A stretch of DNA of 64,000 bases from Bacillota bacterium. Its GTDB lineage: Bacteria > Bacillota_I > Bacilli_A > RF39 > UBA660. Positions 9,492-17,069 of this stretch are shown in pieces. Location: the NCBI GenBank assembly GCA_015059245.1, contig SVAU01000009.1, forward strand, positions 14,894 to 78,893. The letters run 5' to 3'. Both the position numbers and the translations under genes were made by a program. Positions within the stretch are counted from its first letter, which is position 1. Each line of letters opens with the position of its first letter. Under the pieces are notes generated by a model. The model worked only from the letters and a program-made list of their open reading frames with translations. It had not been told where the DNA came from and made no database searches.

Positions 9492-9500
9492 TGATTTAAG

Positions 9501-9531
9501 AAAGTATATAGATATTTATATACTTTTTTTA
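9501..9531 (+). terminator. Intrinsic terminator
   Basis: Stem AAAGTATATA / TATATACTTT and T-run. It is nearly the same sequence as the terminator at 8567-8596. Confidence 0.8.
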
Positions 9532-9576
9532 TTGTCTTGTGATATAATTTAATAGAATAATAAAGAGGTGTTTGTA

Positions 9577-10788
9577 ATGACTCAAAAAGAAACAAATCTA
9601 AGAAGTGTATTATTTTTAGTAATTGGTATTTTACTTCTTTTATCTTTGATCATTTGTATATATATAGTAAGTGCTGAAAGTGACTTAATTAAGATATCTG
9701 CCGAAGTAGTAGAAGTAGATACAAAACGTACATCTACTGGTAAAGTTAAGTTAGTTGTTAATTATGATGTTAATGGTCAACCATATAAATATGATAATTA
9801 TATGTATAAGGGAGAAATACAAGTAGGAGATAAAGTATCACTTTATTATCATGAAAAACAACCTTCATCTGTACAACCATTTAAGACTAATAAGTTAATA
9901 TTTATTTTCCCTGTTATTGGATTAGCTTTATGTATTTTAGGTTTATTTGAGTTATTTAAGAAAAATGATGACGATGATGATGTTGAATTTGAAACTGCTG
10001 TTATTGGTGTAGTTGGTAATACTCAACAATTAAAGATTGTTACTGATGATACTGATGTAGCTAAATATGAACCAACTCCTGAAGAAGTTGTTGAAGCACC
10101 AGTTAAGACTGTTGTTAAAGAAGAAGTTGTAGAAGAACCAGCACCAATTGTTGAAGAACAACCTGTGGTTGAAACTGTATCTACTCCTGAACCTGAACCA
10201 GTACCTGAACCAGTAGCACCTAAAGTAGAACCAGCACCAGTTGCCGAAACAGCTGTTGCATCTTCAATAAAGAATCCGGATCCAGAACAAACTCCAGTTG
10301 CTGTAGTTGCAACTCCGACACCAGTGATTGAAAAATCACCAGCTGTATCAAAAATGGAAGAAGCTATAGTTCAAAAAGTTAAAAATGAAACTAATGGAGC
10401 TTCATTAAATGAAGATGAAATAAAAAAAGTAATTAAAGATGTATTAAAAGAAGTTATTGCAGAAGTTAAAGATGAAAAAGAACCTGCAAAACCAGTAGTT
10501 CAAAAGAGAGTAATACCTAATAATTATTATATTTCTGGAACATCATTAATATATGAAGAAGCTGGTAAAGATTCACAAGAAATAGAATTAAAAACTGTAA
10601 AGAGTATAGTTAGAACAGTTAATAGTGCAGGTAATGTAGTTAAACTTGTTGTATCTAATGAAGCAGTTAAATGTGTATTAACTAATATGAAAAATATAGA
10701 TTTAGAACAATTAGCAAGTTTATTAAATAATAAAATGCGTACAATAGATGATTCATTTACTGAAGAAATAGAATATAAGGAATATTAG
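9577..10788 (+). CDS. DUF3592-like membrane protein with Pro/Glu-rich linker and C-terminal PH-like domain
   Basis: 403 residues from the ATG at 9577. The AGAGGTG site sits six bases before it and overlaps the alternative GTG. Two membrane segments (about 13-35 and 108-128) flank an extracellular strand-rich region with VVNYDVNGQPYKYDN and GDKVSLYYHEKQPSSVQ, typical of DUF3592. An acidic patch DDDDD and a long PEPEPVPEP-type linker (about 150-255) lead to a C-terminal segment (about 310-390) that looks like a small beta-rich PH-like domain. Function is unknown. The linker suggests a flexible cytoplasmic or exported tail. Confidence 0.7.
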   Translation: MTQKETNLRSVLFLVIGILLLLSLIICIYIVSAESDLIKISAEVVEVDTKRTSTGKVKLVVNYDVNGQPYKYDNYMYKGEIQVGDKVSLYYHEKQPSSVQPFKTNKLIFIFPVIGLALCILGLFELFKKNDDDDDVEFETAVIGVVGNTQQLKIVTDDTDVAKYEPTPEEVVEAPVKTVVKEEVVEEPAPIVEEQPVVETVSTPEPEPVPEPVAPKVEPAPVAETAVASSIKNPDPEQTPVAVVATPTPVIEKSPAVSKMEEAIVQKVKNETNGASLNEDEIKKVIKDVLKEVIAEVKDEKEPAKPVVQKRVIPNNYYISGTSLIYEEAGKDSQEIELKTVKSIVRTVNSAGNVVKLVVSNEAVKCVLTNMKNIDLEQLASLLNNKMRTIDDSFTEEIEYKEY

Positions 10789-10826
10789 AAAATAATATTA
10801 CATTATGAATAGATAGGAAGTAATGT

Positions 10827-11294
10827 ATGAATAGAAAGAAAAGAAAGACAAGTATGTTAACTATGTTATTCTTTGCAATAGGCTTGGTAATGTATTTAAC
10901 AGGAATGATATTATTGTTTTGTTCTAGTTTAAAGAAAATACCACTACTAGAAGCTTTCTTTTCTAATGTTAATTTAAATAGTAACATTTTAAATAGTATG
11001 AAGCTGGTAGGTGGATTACTATTTTTAATTGGTTTTATCATATTTATTATTGCTGTTATATTGTTATATAAGAATAATGAAGTACAAGATAGTACAAGAA
11101 GTTTAATAATAGAGGGTAAAGCTGATGTAATTACATTGATAGTTATGACATATATTATGATATTTATGATAGTAGTATGTTTATTAACAGATCAAATAAT
11201 AGGAGCATTACTATTTGGTATTACAATAATATTACAAACTATAATTAATGCTATATTAATAAGATATTATAGTAATGATTATAAGAGAAAGTAA
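10827..11294 (+). CDS. Small integral membrane protein, four membrane segments
   Basis: 155 residues with predicted membrane helices at about 8-30, 50-75, 95-115 and 120-142. A short basic N-terminus (MNRKKRKTS) suggests it faces the cytoplasm. No family recognised. It lies 38 bases after the DUF3592 gene and 44 bases before another small membrane protein, all in the same direction without obvious terminators, so the three may form an operon. Confidence 0.75.
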   Translation: MNRKKRKTSMLTMLFFAIGLVMYLTGMILLFCSSLKKIPLLEAFFSNVNLNSNILNSMKLVGGLLFLIGFIIFIIAVILLYKNNEVQDSTRSLIIEGKADVITLIVMTYIMIFMIVVCLLTDQIIGALLFGITIILQTIINAILIRYYSNDYKRK

Positions 11295-11338
11295 TTTATT
11301 TAATAATGAATATATTGTATTATTAAAAGGGTGGTATT

Positions 11339-11686
11339 ATGAACGATGATAAGAAGAATATACTAGATAACTTTTTAGAAAAATATGAACAAATGAGTTC
11401 TAAGAAAAAAGTTAATGTAGAAACATATTATAGACCTAGTAAAGCTAAGTGTATTTTTGGTTTTATATTTTGTTTAATATTTCTTATTATTTTAATTAGA
11501 ATATTTACATTTAACATAGTATTCTTTGTTATATTCTTTGGAGATTTAATTTGTTTAACTTATTTTAGTTTGAATTTATTTACTAAGAAAGGCTTTGTAG
11601 TTAAACAAAAGTATTATGTTCCAGAAGAATATATAAAACAAACTGAAGAACAAGAAGCTGAAGAAGAAGTATCAGAAGAGGAATAA
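11339..11686 (+). CDS. Small membrane protein, two membrane segments
   Basis: 115 residues. Charged N-terminus (about 1-38), two membrane helices (about 40-60 and 63-83) and an acidic cytoplasmic tail ending in repeated Glu (EEQEAEEEVSEEE). The GGGTGG ribosome binding site lies just before ATG 11339. It is followed after 15 bases by the 5'-nucleotidase gene. Function unknown. Confidence 0.75.
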   Translation: MNDDKKNILDNFLEKYEQMSSKKKVNVETYYRPSKAKCIFGFIFCLIFLIILIRIFTFNIVFFVIFFGDLICLTYFSLNLFTKKGFVVKQKYYVPEEYIKQTEEQEAEEEVSEEE

Positions 11687-11701
11687 ATAGAGGGTGAAGT
11701 A

Positions 11702-12268
11702 ATGAGAATAGGAATAGATATTGATGACACAATAACTTATACATATGAAATGCTATTACCTATGGTTGCGGTTAGATATGGTGTTAGTTTAAGTAAGTTG
11801 TATGAAGAATTACCTACTTATAAAAAGTTAAATAAGGTATTTCCAGATTATGCTCATTTTGTATCTGAAAGTTTACCAGTATGTGCTAAGTTGACTCCTG
11901 TTAGAGATGGAGCTTTAGAAGTAATTAGTAAGCTAAAAGAAGAAGGTCATGAGATTATTTTTATTACTGCAAGAAATCCTCAAGAGTTTGTAGAACCTTA
12001 TAAAATAAGTTATGATTTTTTAAAAGTTAATAAGGTTCCTTATGATAAGTTACTCGTTAATATTCAGAGAAAAGACCAACAATGTTTAGTAGAAGGTATT
12101 GATGTATTTATTGATGATAATAATGATAATTGTAGAGCTGTTCATAAAGCAGGTATAGATACATTACAATTTGGTACTTTATTTACTAAGAAGTTGAAAA
12201 ATATTGATAGAGTAGAGAGTTGGCAAGAAGTATATAATTATATACAAAATAAAGTTAAAGAAAATTAA
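11702..12268 (+). CDS. HAD-family 5'(3')-nucleotidase, NT5C-like
   Basis: A 188-residue HAD phosphatase. GIDIDDTIT at the N-terminus supplies the nucleophile Asp and the general-acid Asp (DxD). IIFITARN is motif II, and GIDVFIDDNNDN is the acidic motif III/IV region. Length and layout match the bacterial YqfW / NT5C type deoxyribonucleotidase family, which removes phosphate from (deoxy)nucleoside monophosphates. The substrate here is inference. GAGGGTG precedes the start, and it is closely coupled to the preceding membrane gene. Confidence 0.8.
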   Translation: MRIGIDIDDTITYTYEMLLPMVAVRYGVSLSKLYEELPTYKKLNKVFPDYAHFVSESLPVCAKLTPVRDGALEVISKLKEEGHEIIFITARNPQEFVEPYKISYDFLKVNKVPYDKLLVNIQRKDQQCLVEGIDVFIDDNNDNCRAVHKAGIDTLQFGTLFTKKLKNIDRVESWQEVYNYIQNKVKEN

Positions 12269-12336
12269 TAATTAAATTTTTATAAATACTTGTGGTATAC
12301 TAGTATTATAGGAAGATATGGAAGTAGTGTGATATT

Positions 12337-13737
12337 ATGAGTGGAGGAAGATTTTTTAATAGTCTTGGTTATGGTCAAGGTACTCCTAATACTCAACCAA
12401 ATAATTTAAATAATAACAATAATAGTGGTAATTTTGGTAGTGGAACACCTGGTATGATGGGGAATAATCCTATGCAATCTGCTCAGCAAATCCCTGGTAA
12501 TCCAATGAATCCGGTTTCTTCTATGAATCCGATGAATCCGATGGCAAATGGAAATCCAATGAATAATGGAAACACTATGAACCAAGGAAATCCTATGAAT
12601 CAAGGAAATCCAATGAATCAAGGGAATCCAATGAATCAAGGGAATCCTATGAATCAAGGGAATCCTATGAATCCTATGAATCCAATGGGTGGACCACAAA
12701 ATCCAATGAATAACGGAACCCCAATGAATCAAGGTAACCCAATAAACAATGGTATGTTTATGAATAAAGATATGGCAGCAAATCAATATGCTGGTCCATT
12801 ACATCAAGATCCTGTTCCTCCAATGGGTGGACAAGGAAATCCAATGAATAATGGTATGACAGGTGCTAACCAAGGTTTCTTAGGTGCTCAACAAAATCCA
12901 ATGAATTCTATGAATCCGATGGGTAATCCAATGAATCAAGGGAATCCAATGAGTCAAGGTAACCCAATGAATCAAGGTAACCCAATGAATCCTATGAGTC
13001 AAAATAACCCAATGAATTCTATGAATCCAATGGGTGGACCACAAAATCCAATGAATAATGGAAATCCAATGAATCAAGGAAATCCAATGAATCCAATGGG
13101 GCAAAGTAATCCTATGGGAAATAATGGTCCGATGAATCCAATGGGACCTATGGGAAATAATCCTATGAATTCTATGAATAATGGAAATCCAATGGATAAT
13201 CAACAAACAATAATGATGAATAGTAATGATGGTCCAAGTTTTAATAATAGTTTAAATGGTGTTAATGCAATGGGAAATCCTATAGCTCAACCAATGCCAC
13301 AAACAGATTTATCTATGAAACCAAAATTAAAATTTGATGTTAAGAAACTATTTATTATAGGTGCTGCTGTTTTAATAGTAATTGCAGTTGTACTTTGCTT
13401 AGTATGTTCTAAGACTATTACTTGTACTAACTCTAAGGAAAGTGGAGGAGTTAAAGTAACTGCTACTCTTAAAGTTAACTATTGGTTTAATAAAATTAGT
13501 AAAATTACAACAATTACAGAGATAGATTTATCTAAATTAAATGAATCACAAAGAGAAAAATATTTTAATGATTATAAAAACAATGATATAGGTGCTGATG
13601 TAAAAATGGATGATGATTCAATTACAATAACATCAGTAAATAAACCTACTGATAAAGATAAAGAAAAAGGTGCTGATAAAGTATCACCAGAAGATTTTAC
13701 AAAAGATTATGAATCTATCGGCTTTACTTGTAAGTAA
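12337..13737 (+). CDS. Asn-Pro-Met-Asn repeat membrane protein
   Basis: 466 residues. Residues about 1-325 are low-complexity Asn, Pro, Met, Gly and Gln. They contain tandem QGNPMN hexapeptides (clearest near 83-110 and again near 198-225) mixed with NPMNPMGGPQ variants. A basic stretch KPKLKFDVKK precedes one membrane helix (about 338-358), so the repeat region should be cytoplasmic and the last 105 residues, with a Cys pair and a beta-rich domain, outside. Antisense frames within 12406-13206 stay open only because of the repeat. No family recognised. The repeat unit at DNA level is about 18 bases and could vary in copy number. Confidence 0.85.
   Translation: MSGGRFFNSLGYGQGTPNTQPNNLNNNNNSGNFGSGTPGMMGNNPMQSAQQIPGNPMNPVSSMNPMNPMANGNPMNNGNTMNQGNPMNQGNPMNQGNPMNQGNPMNQGNPMNPMNPMGGPQNPMNNGTPMNQGNPINNGMFMNKDMAANQYAGPLHQDPVPPMGGQGNPMNNGMTGANQGFLGAQQNPMNSMNPMGNPMNQGNPMSQGNPMNQGNPMNPMSQNNPMNSMNPMGGPQNPMNNGNPMNQGNPMNPMGQSNPMGNNGPMNPMGPMGNNPMNSMNNGNPMDNQQTIMMNSNDGPSFNNSLNGVNAMGNPIAQPMPQTDLSMKPKLKFDVKKLFIIGAAVLIVIAVVLCLVCSKTITCTNSKESGGVKVTATLKVNYWFNKISKITTITEIDLSKLNESQREKYFNDYKNNDIGADVKMDDDSITITSVNKPTDKDKEKGADKVSPEDFTKDYESIGFTCK
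12510..13200 (+). repeat. Imperfect 18-base coding tandem repeats (QGNPMN)
   Basis: Units close to AATCCAATGAATCAAGGG recur in two blocks, about 12582-12690 and 12925-13000, with related NPM units between them. Unit copies differ mainly at third codon positions, so this is a protein repeat under selection rather than a freshly amplified DNA repeat. Confidence 0.8.
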
Positions 13738-13739
13738 TA

Positions 13740-13765
13740 AAGTTCCAAATAATGGAACTTTTTTT
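13740..13765 (+). terminator. Intrinsic terminator
   Basis: Stem AAGTTCCA / TGGAACTT, AATAA loop, T-run. Confidence 0.85.
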
Positions 13766-13790
13766 GTTATAATAAATTAGAGGTGTTATT

Positions 13791-14762
13791 ATGATATTTC
13801 CTAAATATTTAGATGATAATGGTACTATAGGTATTACTGCTTGTAGTGCTGGTGTATTAAAAAAGATAGAAAAATATGAGAAAAGTATTAGTAATGTTAA
13901 GAAGCAAGGTTTCCATATAATAGAAACTCCTAATGTAAGAACAGATGGAGTAGTAAGTAGTGATAAAGTAACGAGAGCAAGAGAGTTAGAAAGTTTATTT
14001 CTAAATACTAATGCTGATATGGTAGCAATAGCTAGTGGTGGAGATTTTCTTTACGATATGTTAACTGAAGTTGACTTTAGTATACTTACTAATAACGTAA
14101 AATGGTTAGCAGGTAGTAGTGATCCTACTAGTTTACTATATATATTAACTACTAATTATGATATGGCTACTGTGTATAGTCCTTGTAATATGTCTGGATT
14201 TAATGAAGATGATTTACATGAATCTTATTTAAATTACTTTGAGATATTAAAAGGTAATTTAGTTAAACAAAATAGATATCCTTTTAGAGAAGGTGAATCA
14301 TTTAGTGATGAGATGAATACACCTAATGAGTGGATTAATATAAATGGTGACGTTGATGAAAAAGGTATCTTAATAGGTGGATGTATAGAAGTACTAAAAG
14401 ATATTATAGGTACTAAGTTTGATAAGACTAATGAGTTCTTAGAAAAATATAAAGACGATGGATTTATATGGTACTTTGATGTATTTAGTATGACTAGTGA
14501 AGGATTATACAATACCTTACTACAATTTAAGAATGCAGGATGGTTTAAGTATGCTAATGCAGTGATAATAGGTAAGGTATGTTTTCCAAATACATTTACG
14601 GATATGAAATATGAAGATGCTATTAAGAATTCTTTAGAAGATGTAAAGTGTATATTTAACTTTGACATTGGACATGTTAAACCATCATTTACTATGATTA
14701 ATGGTATGAAGGCTAGAGTAGTAAGTAATGTTGAAGAAGGATATTTAGAATTTCTAAAATAG
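13791..14762 (+). CDS. S66-family peptidase (LD-carboxypeptidase/MccF-like)
   Basis: 323 residues. The S66 layout is visible: N-terminal DNGTIGITACSAG, nucleophile Ser in GSSDPTSLLY (S110), the IGGCIEVLKD stretch with IIGT after it, and His in DIGHVKPSFTM (H295). The usual catalytic Glu region (E-D/N in the family) reads WYFDV, placing Asp230 where Glu is expected. S66 enzymes cleave the L,D bond of murein tetrapeptides or, in MccF, detoxify microcin C. There is no signal peptide, so it acts in the cytoplasm. The gene stands alone between terminators, directly upstream of a MarR/ABC exporter unit. Confidence 0.85.
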   Translation: MIFPKYLDDNGTIGITACSAGVLKKIEKYEKSISNVKKQGFHIIETPNVRTDGVVSSDKVTRARELESLFLNTNADMVAIASGGDFLYDMLTEVDFSILTNNVKWLAGSSDPTSLLYILTTNYDMATVYSPCNMSGFNEDDLHESYLNYFEILKGNLVKQNRYPFREGESFSDEMNTPNEWININGDVDEKGILIGGCIEVLKDIIGTKFDKTNEFLEKYKDDGFIWYFDVFSMTSEGLYNTLLQFKNAGWFKYANAVIIGKVCFPNTFTDMKYEDAIKNSLEDVKCIFNFDIGHVKPSFTMINGMKARVVSNVEEGYLEFLK

Positions 14763-14769
14763 AAATGTG

Positions 14770-14804
14770 AAGAGATTATGAAAAATTATTAATCTCTTTT
14801 TTTA
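14770..14804 (+). terminator. Intrinsic terminator
   Basis: Stem AAGAGATTA / TAATCTCTT with an AT-rich loop and T-run, after the S66 peptidase. Confidence 0.8.
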
Positions 14805-14808
14805 TTGG

Positions 14809-14837
14809 TTGAATATAATAAAAGATAGAGTTATAAT
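14809..14837 (+). promoter_or_regulatory. Promoter of the marR-ABC operon
   Basis: TTGAAT (14809-14814), 17-base spacer, TATAAT (14832-14837). The predicted transcription start falls within the palindrome at 14842-14859. Confidence 0.75.
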
Positions 14838-14841
14838 GTTA

Positions 14842-14859
14842 TAGTTCGATATCGAACTA
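14842..14859. promoter_or_regulatory. Perfect 18-bp palindrome, predicted MarR operator
   Basis: TAGTTCGATATCGAACTA reads the same on both strands. It lies four bases after the -10 box and 16 bases before the marR start codon, so a bound dimer would cover the transcription start. This is the standard position for MarR autorepression. Confidence 0.8.
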
Positions 14860-14874
14860 GTTGAGGTGAGTTAG

Positions 14875-15306
14875 ATGGAAAAGAAGTCATTAATTCATGA
14901 AATAAAGATAATAAATGGTGATATATTTAAAGCAATATCTAATAGATATAAAAGTATGAATATAGATATAACTCCTATGCATGCAAGAATAATTATGACT
15001 ATTTATAAGAGTAGTGAACCTTTATGTCAAAAAGATTTAGAAAGTAGTATGTCATGTAATAAGTCTACTATGTCTTCAATAATTAGCACTATGGAAAAGA
15101 ATGGTTTAGTAAGAAGACAAACTAGTGAACATGATTCTAGAATAAATTATTTAGTATTAACTGATAAAGGTTTAGAGATGGTTGATTTTCTAAAGAAAGA
15201 TAGAAAATATACTAGTGATATTGTTATGGATGGAATTAGTGATGAAGAATATCTAGTGTTTACTCAAGTAGTTGATAAGATAAGAAAGAATTTAGAAAGG
15301 ATTTAA
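14875..15306 (+). CDS. MarR-family transcriptional repressor
   Basis: 143 residues with winged helix-turn-helix architecture: LCQKDLESSMSCNKSTMSSI as the recognition region (about 56-75), followed by METNGLV-like MEKNGLVRRQ and the wing SEHDSRINYLVLTDKG. MarR proteins repress drug-export genes and are released by a ligand. The perfect palindrome and the two ABC half-transporters directly downstream (2-base gap) support control of an exporter. GAGGTGAG is the ribosome binding site. Confidence 0.92.
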   Translation: MEKKSLIHEIKIINGDIFKAISNRYKSMNIDITPMHARIIMTIYKSSEPLCQKDLESSMSCNKSTMSSIISTMEKNGLVRRQTSEHDSRINYLVLTDKGLEMVDFLKKDRKYTSDIVMDGISDEEYLVFTQVVDKIRKNLERI

Positions 15307-15308
15307 AT

Positions 15309-17069
15309 ATGATAAAGTTATTAAAGAATTTAAGAAAAAGAGAAATTATATATGCTTTAATTTGTATTACTTTAGTTGCTTCTCATGTATGGTTAGAACT
15401 TAGAATACCTGATTACATGAGTGGTATTACTAGACTTGTTCAAACTGAAGGTAGTAAGATGAGTGAAATCTTAGAACAAGGTGGAATGATGATACTATGT
15501 GCACTAATAAGTTTAGTATGTAATATAGTAACAGGATTCTTTGCTGCTAGAGTTGCTTCTGGTTTCTCTGCTAATATAAGAAAAAGAATATTTGAAAAAG
15601 TAGAAAATATGGGAATTCAAGAAGTTAAGAAGTTTTCTACTAGTAGTTTAATTACTAGAACTACTAATGACGTAATGCAAGTTGAAATGTTAGTCGGTAT
15701 GGGGCTACAAGCTATGGTAAAAGCTCCAATTATGGCTGTTAGTGCAATATTTAAGATATTAGATAAAGGATTTGAGTGGTCTATACTAGTTGCTTGTTGT
15801 GTATCTATATTATTAACAGTAGTAGTTATATTAATGATTATTGTATTACCTAGATTTGCTAAGGTACAAAAATTAATTGATAAGATAAATGGTGTTACTA
15901 GAGAAAATTTATCTGGTATTAGAGTAATTAGAGCATTTAATGCTGAAAAATATCAAACTAATAAGTTTAAAGATGTTAATGATGAATTAACTGAGATGCA
16001 ATTATTTAATCAAAGATGTTTTGCATTGATGAATCCTATAATGAATTTAATAAATCATGGACTAGTATTGGGTATTTATATTATAGGAGCTATACTAATT
16101 AGTAACGCTGGTATGTTAGATAAGATTAACTTATTTAGTAATATGGTAGTGTTCTCTAGTTACGGAATGCATGTTATTATGTCATTTTTAATGCTGTCTA
16201 TGATATTCATGATGGTACCAAGAGCACAGATTTCTGCCAAACGTATTAATGAGGTATTAGATGAAAAAATAAGTGTAGTAGAAGGTACATTTAATGGAAA
16301 GACAGAAGAAATTGGCACTGTCGAATTTAGAAATGTTTCATTCAAGTATCCTGATGCTGATGAATGTGTATTAAAAGATATTTCATTTAAGGTTAATAAA
16401 GGAGAAACTATTGCATTTATAGGATCTACAGGTAGTGGTAAGTCTACATTAATTAATTTAGTACCTAGATTTTATGATGTAACTGAAGGTGAAGTATTAG
16501 TAGATGGTATTAATGTTAAGGAATATACTACTGAAGCTTTAAATAATAAATTAGGTTATGTACCTCAAAAAGCAATCATGTTTACTGGAACAGTAGAAGA
16601 AAATGTTGGATATGGGGATAATGGTAAAGGAAAGATTAAATTAGATAAAGTTAAAGAGGCTATTAAAGTAGCTCAAGGTAAAGACTTTGTTGAAAAGATG
16701 GAAGATAATTATCAAGCTCATATAGCTAGAGGTGGTACTAATGTATCTGGTGGTCAAAAGCAAAGATTAGCTATTGCTAGAGCTATTGCTAGAGATCCAG
16801 AAATATATATATTTGATGATTCTTTCTCAGCATTAGATTATAAGACTGATGCTACATTAAGAAAAGAATTAAAGAAATATACTAAAGATGCTACTAGTAT
16901 GATAGTTGCTCAAAGAATAGGTACTATTATACATGCTGATAAAATAGTTGTACTTGATGAAGGCGAATGTGTCGGAATAGGAACTCATAAAGAGTTACTT
17001 AAGACATGTGATGTTTATAAAGAAATTGCTTTATCACAACTTTCAGAGGAGGAATTAAAAGATGCCTAG
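15309..17069 (+). CDS. ABC exporter half-transporter with degenerate nucleotide site
   Basis: 586 residues. Six membrane helices (about 1-310) are followed by an ATPase domain: Walker A GSTGSGKST (about 373), signature SGGQKQRLAIARA, Walker B YIFDDSFSALD. The residue after Walker B is Asp rather than the catalytic Glu, which is typical of the degenerate half of heterodimeric exporters such as BmrCD and LmrCD. The next gene has the canonical Glu and overlaps by 8 bases. The pair should export a drug or peptide through the membrane under MarR control. Confidence 0.92.
   Translation: MIKLLKNLRKREIIYALICITLVASHVWLELRIPDYMSGITRLVQTEGSKMSEILEQGGMMILCALISLVCNIVTGFFAARVASGFSANIRKRIFEKVENMGIQEVKKFSTSSLITRTTNDVMQVEMLVGMGLQAMVKAPIMAVSAIFKILDKGFEWSILVACCVSILLTVVVILMIIVLPRFAKVQKLIDKINGVTRENLSGIRVIRAFNAEKYQTNKFKDVNDELTEMQLFNQRCFALMNPIMNLINHGLVLGIYIIGAILISNAGMLDKINLFSNMVVFSSYGMHVIMSFLMLSMIFMMVPRAQISAKRINEVLDEKISVVEGTFNGKTEEIGTVEFRNVSFKYPDADECVLKDISFKVNKGETIAFIGSTGSGKSTLINLVPRFYDVTEGEVLVDGINVKEYTTEALNNKLGYVPQKAIMFTGTVEENVGYGDNGKGKIKLDKVKEAIKVAQGKDFVEKMEDNYQAHIARGGTNVSGGQKQRLAIARAIARDPEIYIFDDSFSALDYKTDATLRKELKKYTKDATSMIVAQRIGTIIHADKIVVLDEGECVGIGTHKELLKTCDVYKEIALSQLSEEELKDA

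Noticed and set aside
12500..13200. CRISPR array
   Set aside because: The repeats are in frame, coding and without unique spacers; no cas genes are near.
12406..13206. Long antisense open frames opposite the NPMN repeat gene
   Set aside because: They are rich in His, Ile and Trp because they mirror the repeat codons. They lack ribosome binding sites and lie inside a clear sense gene.
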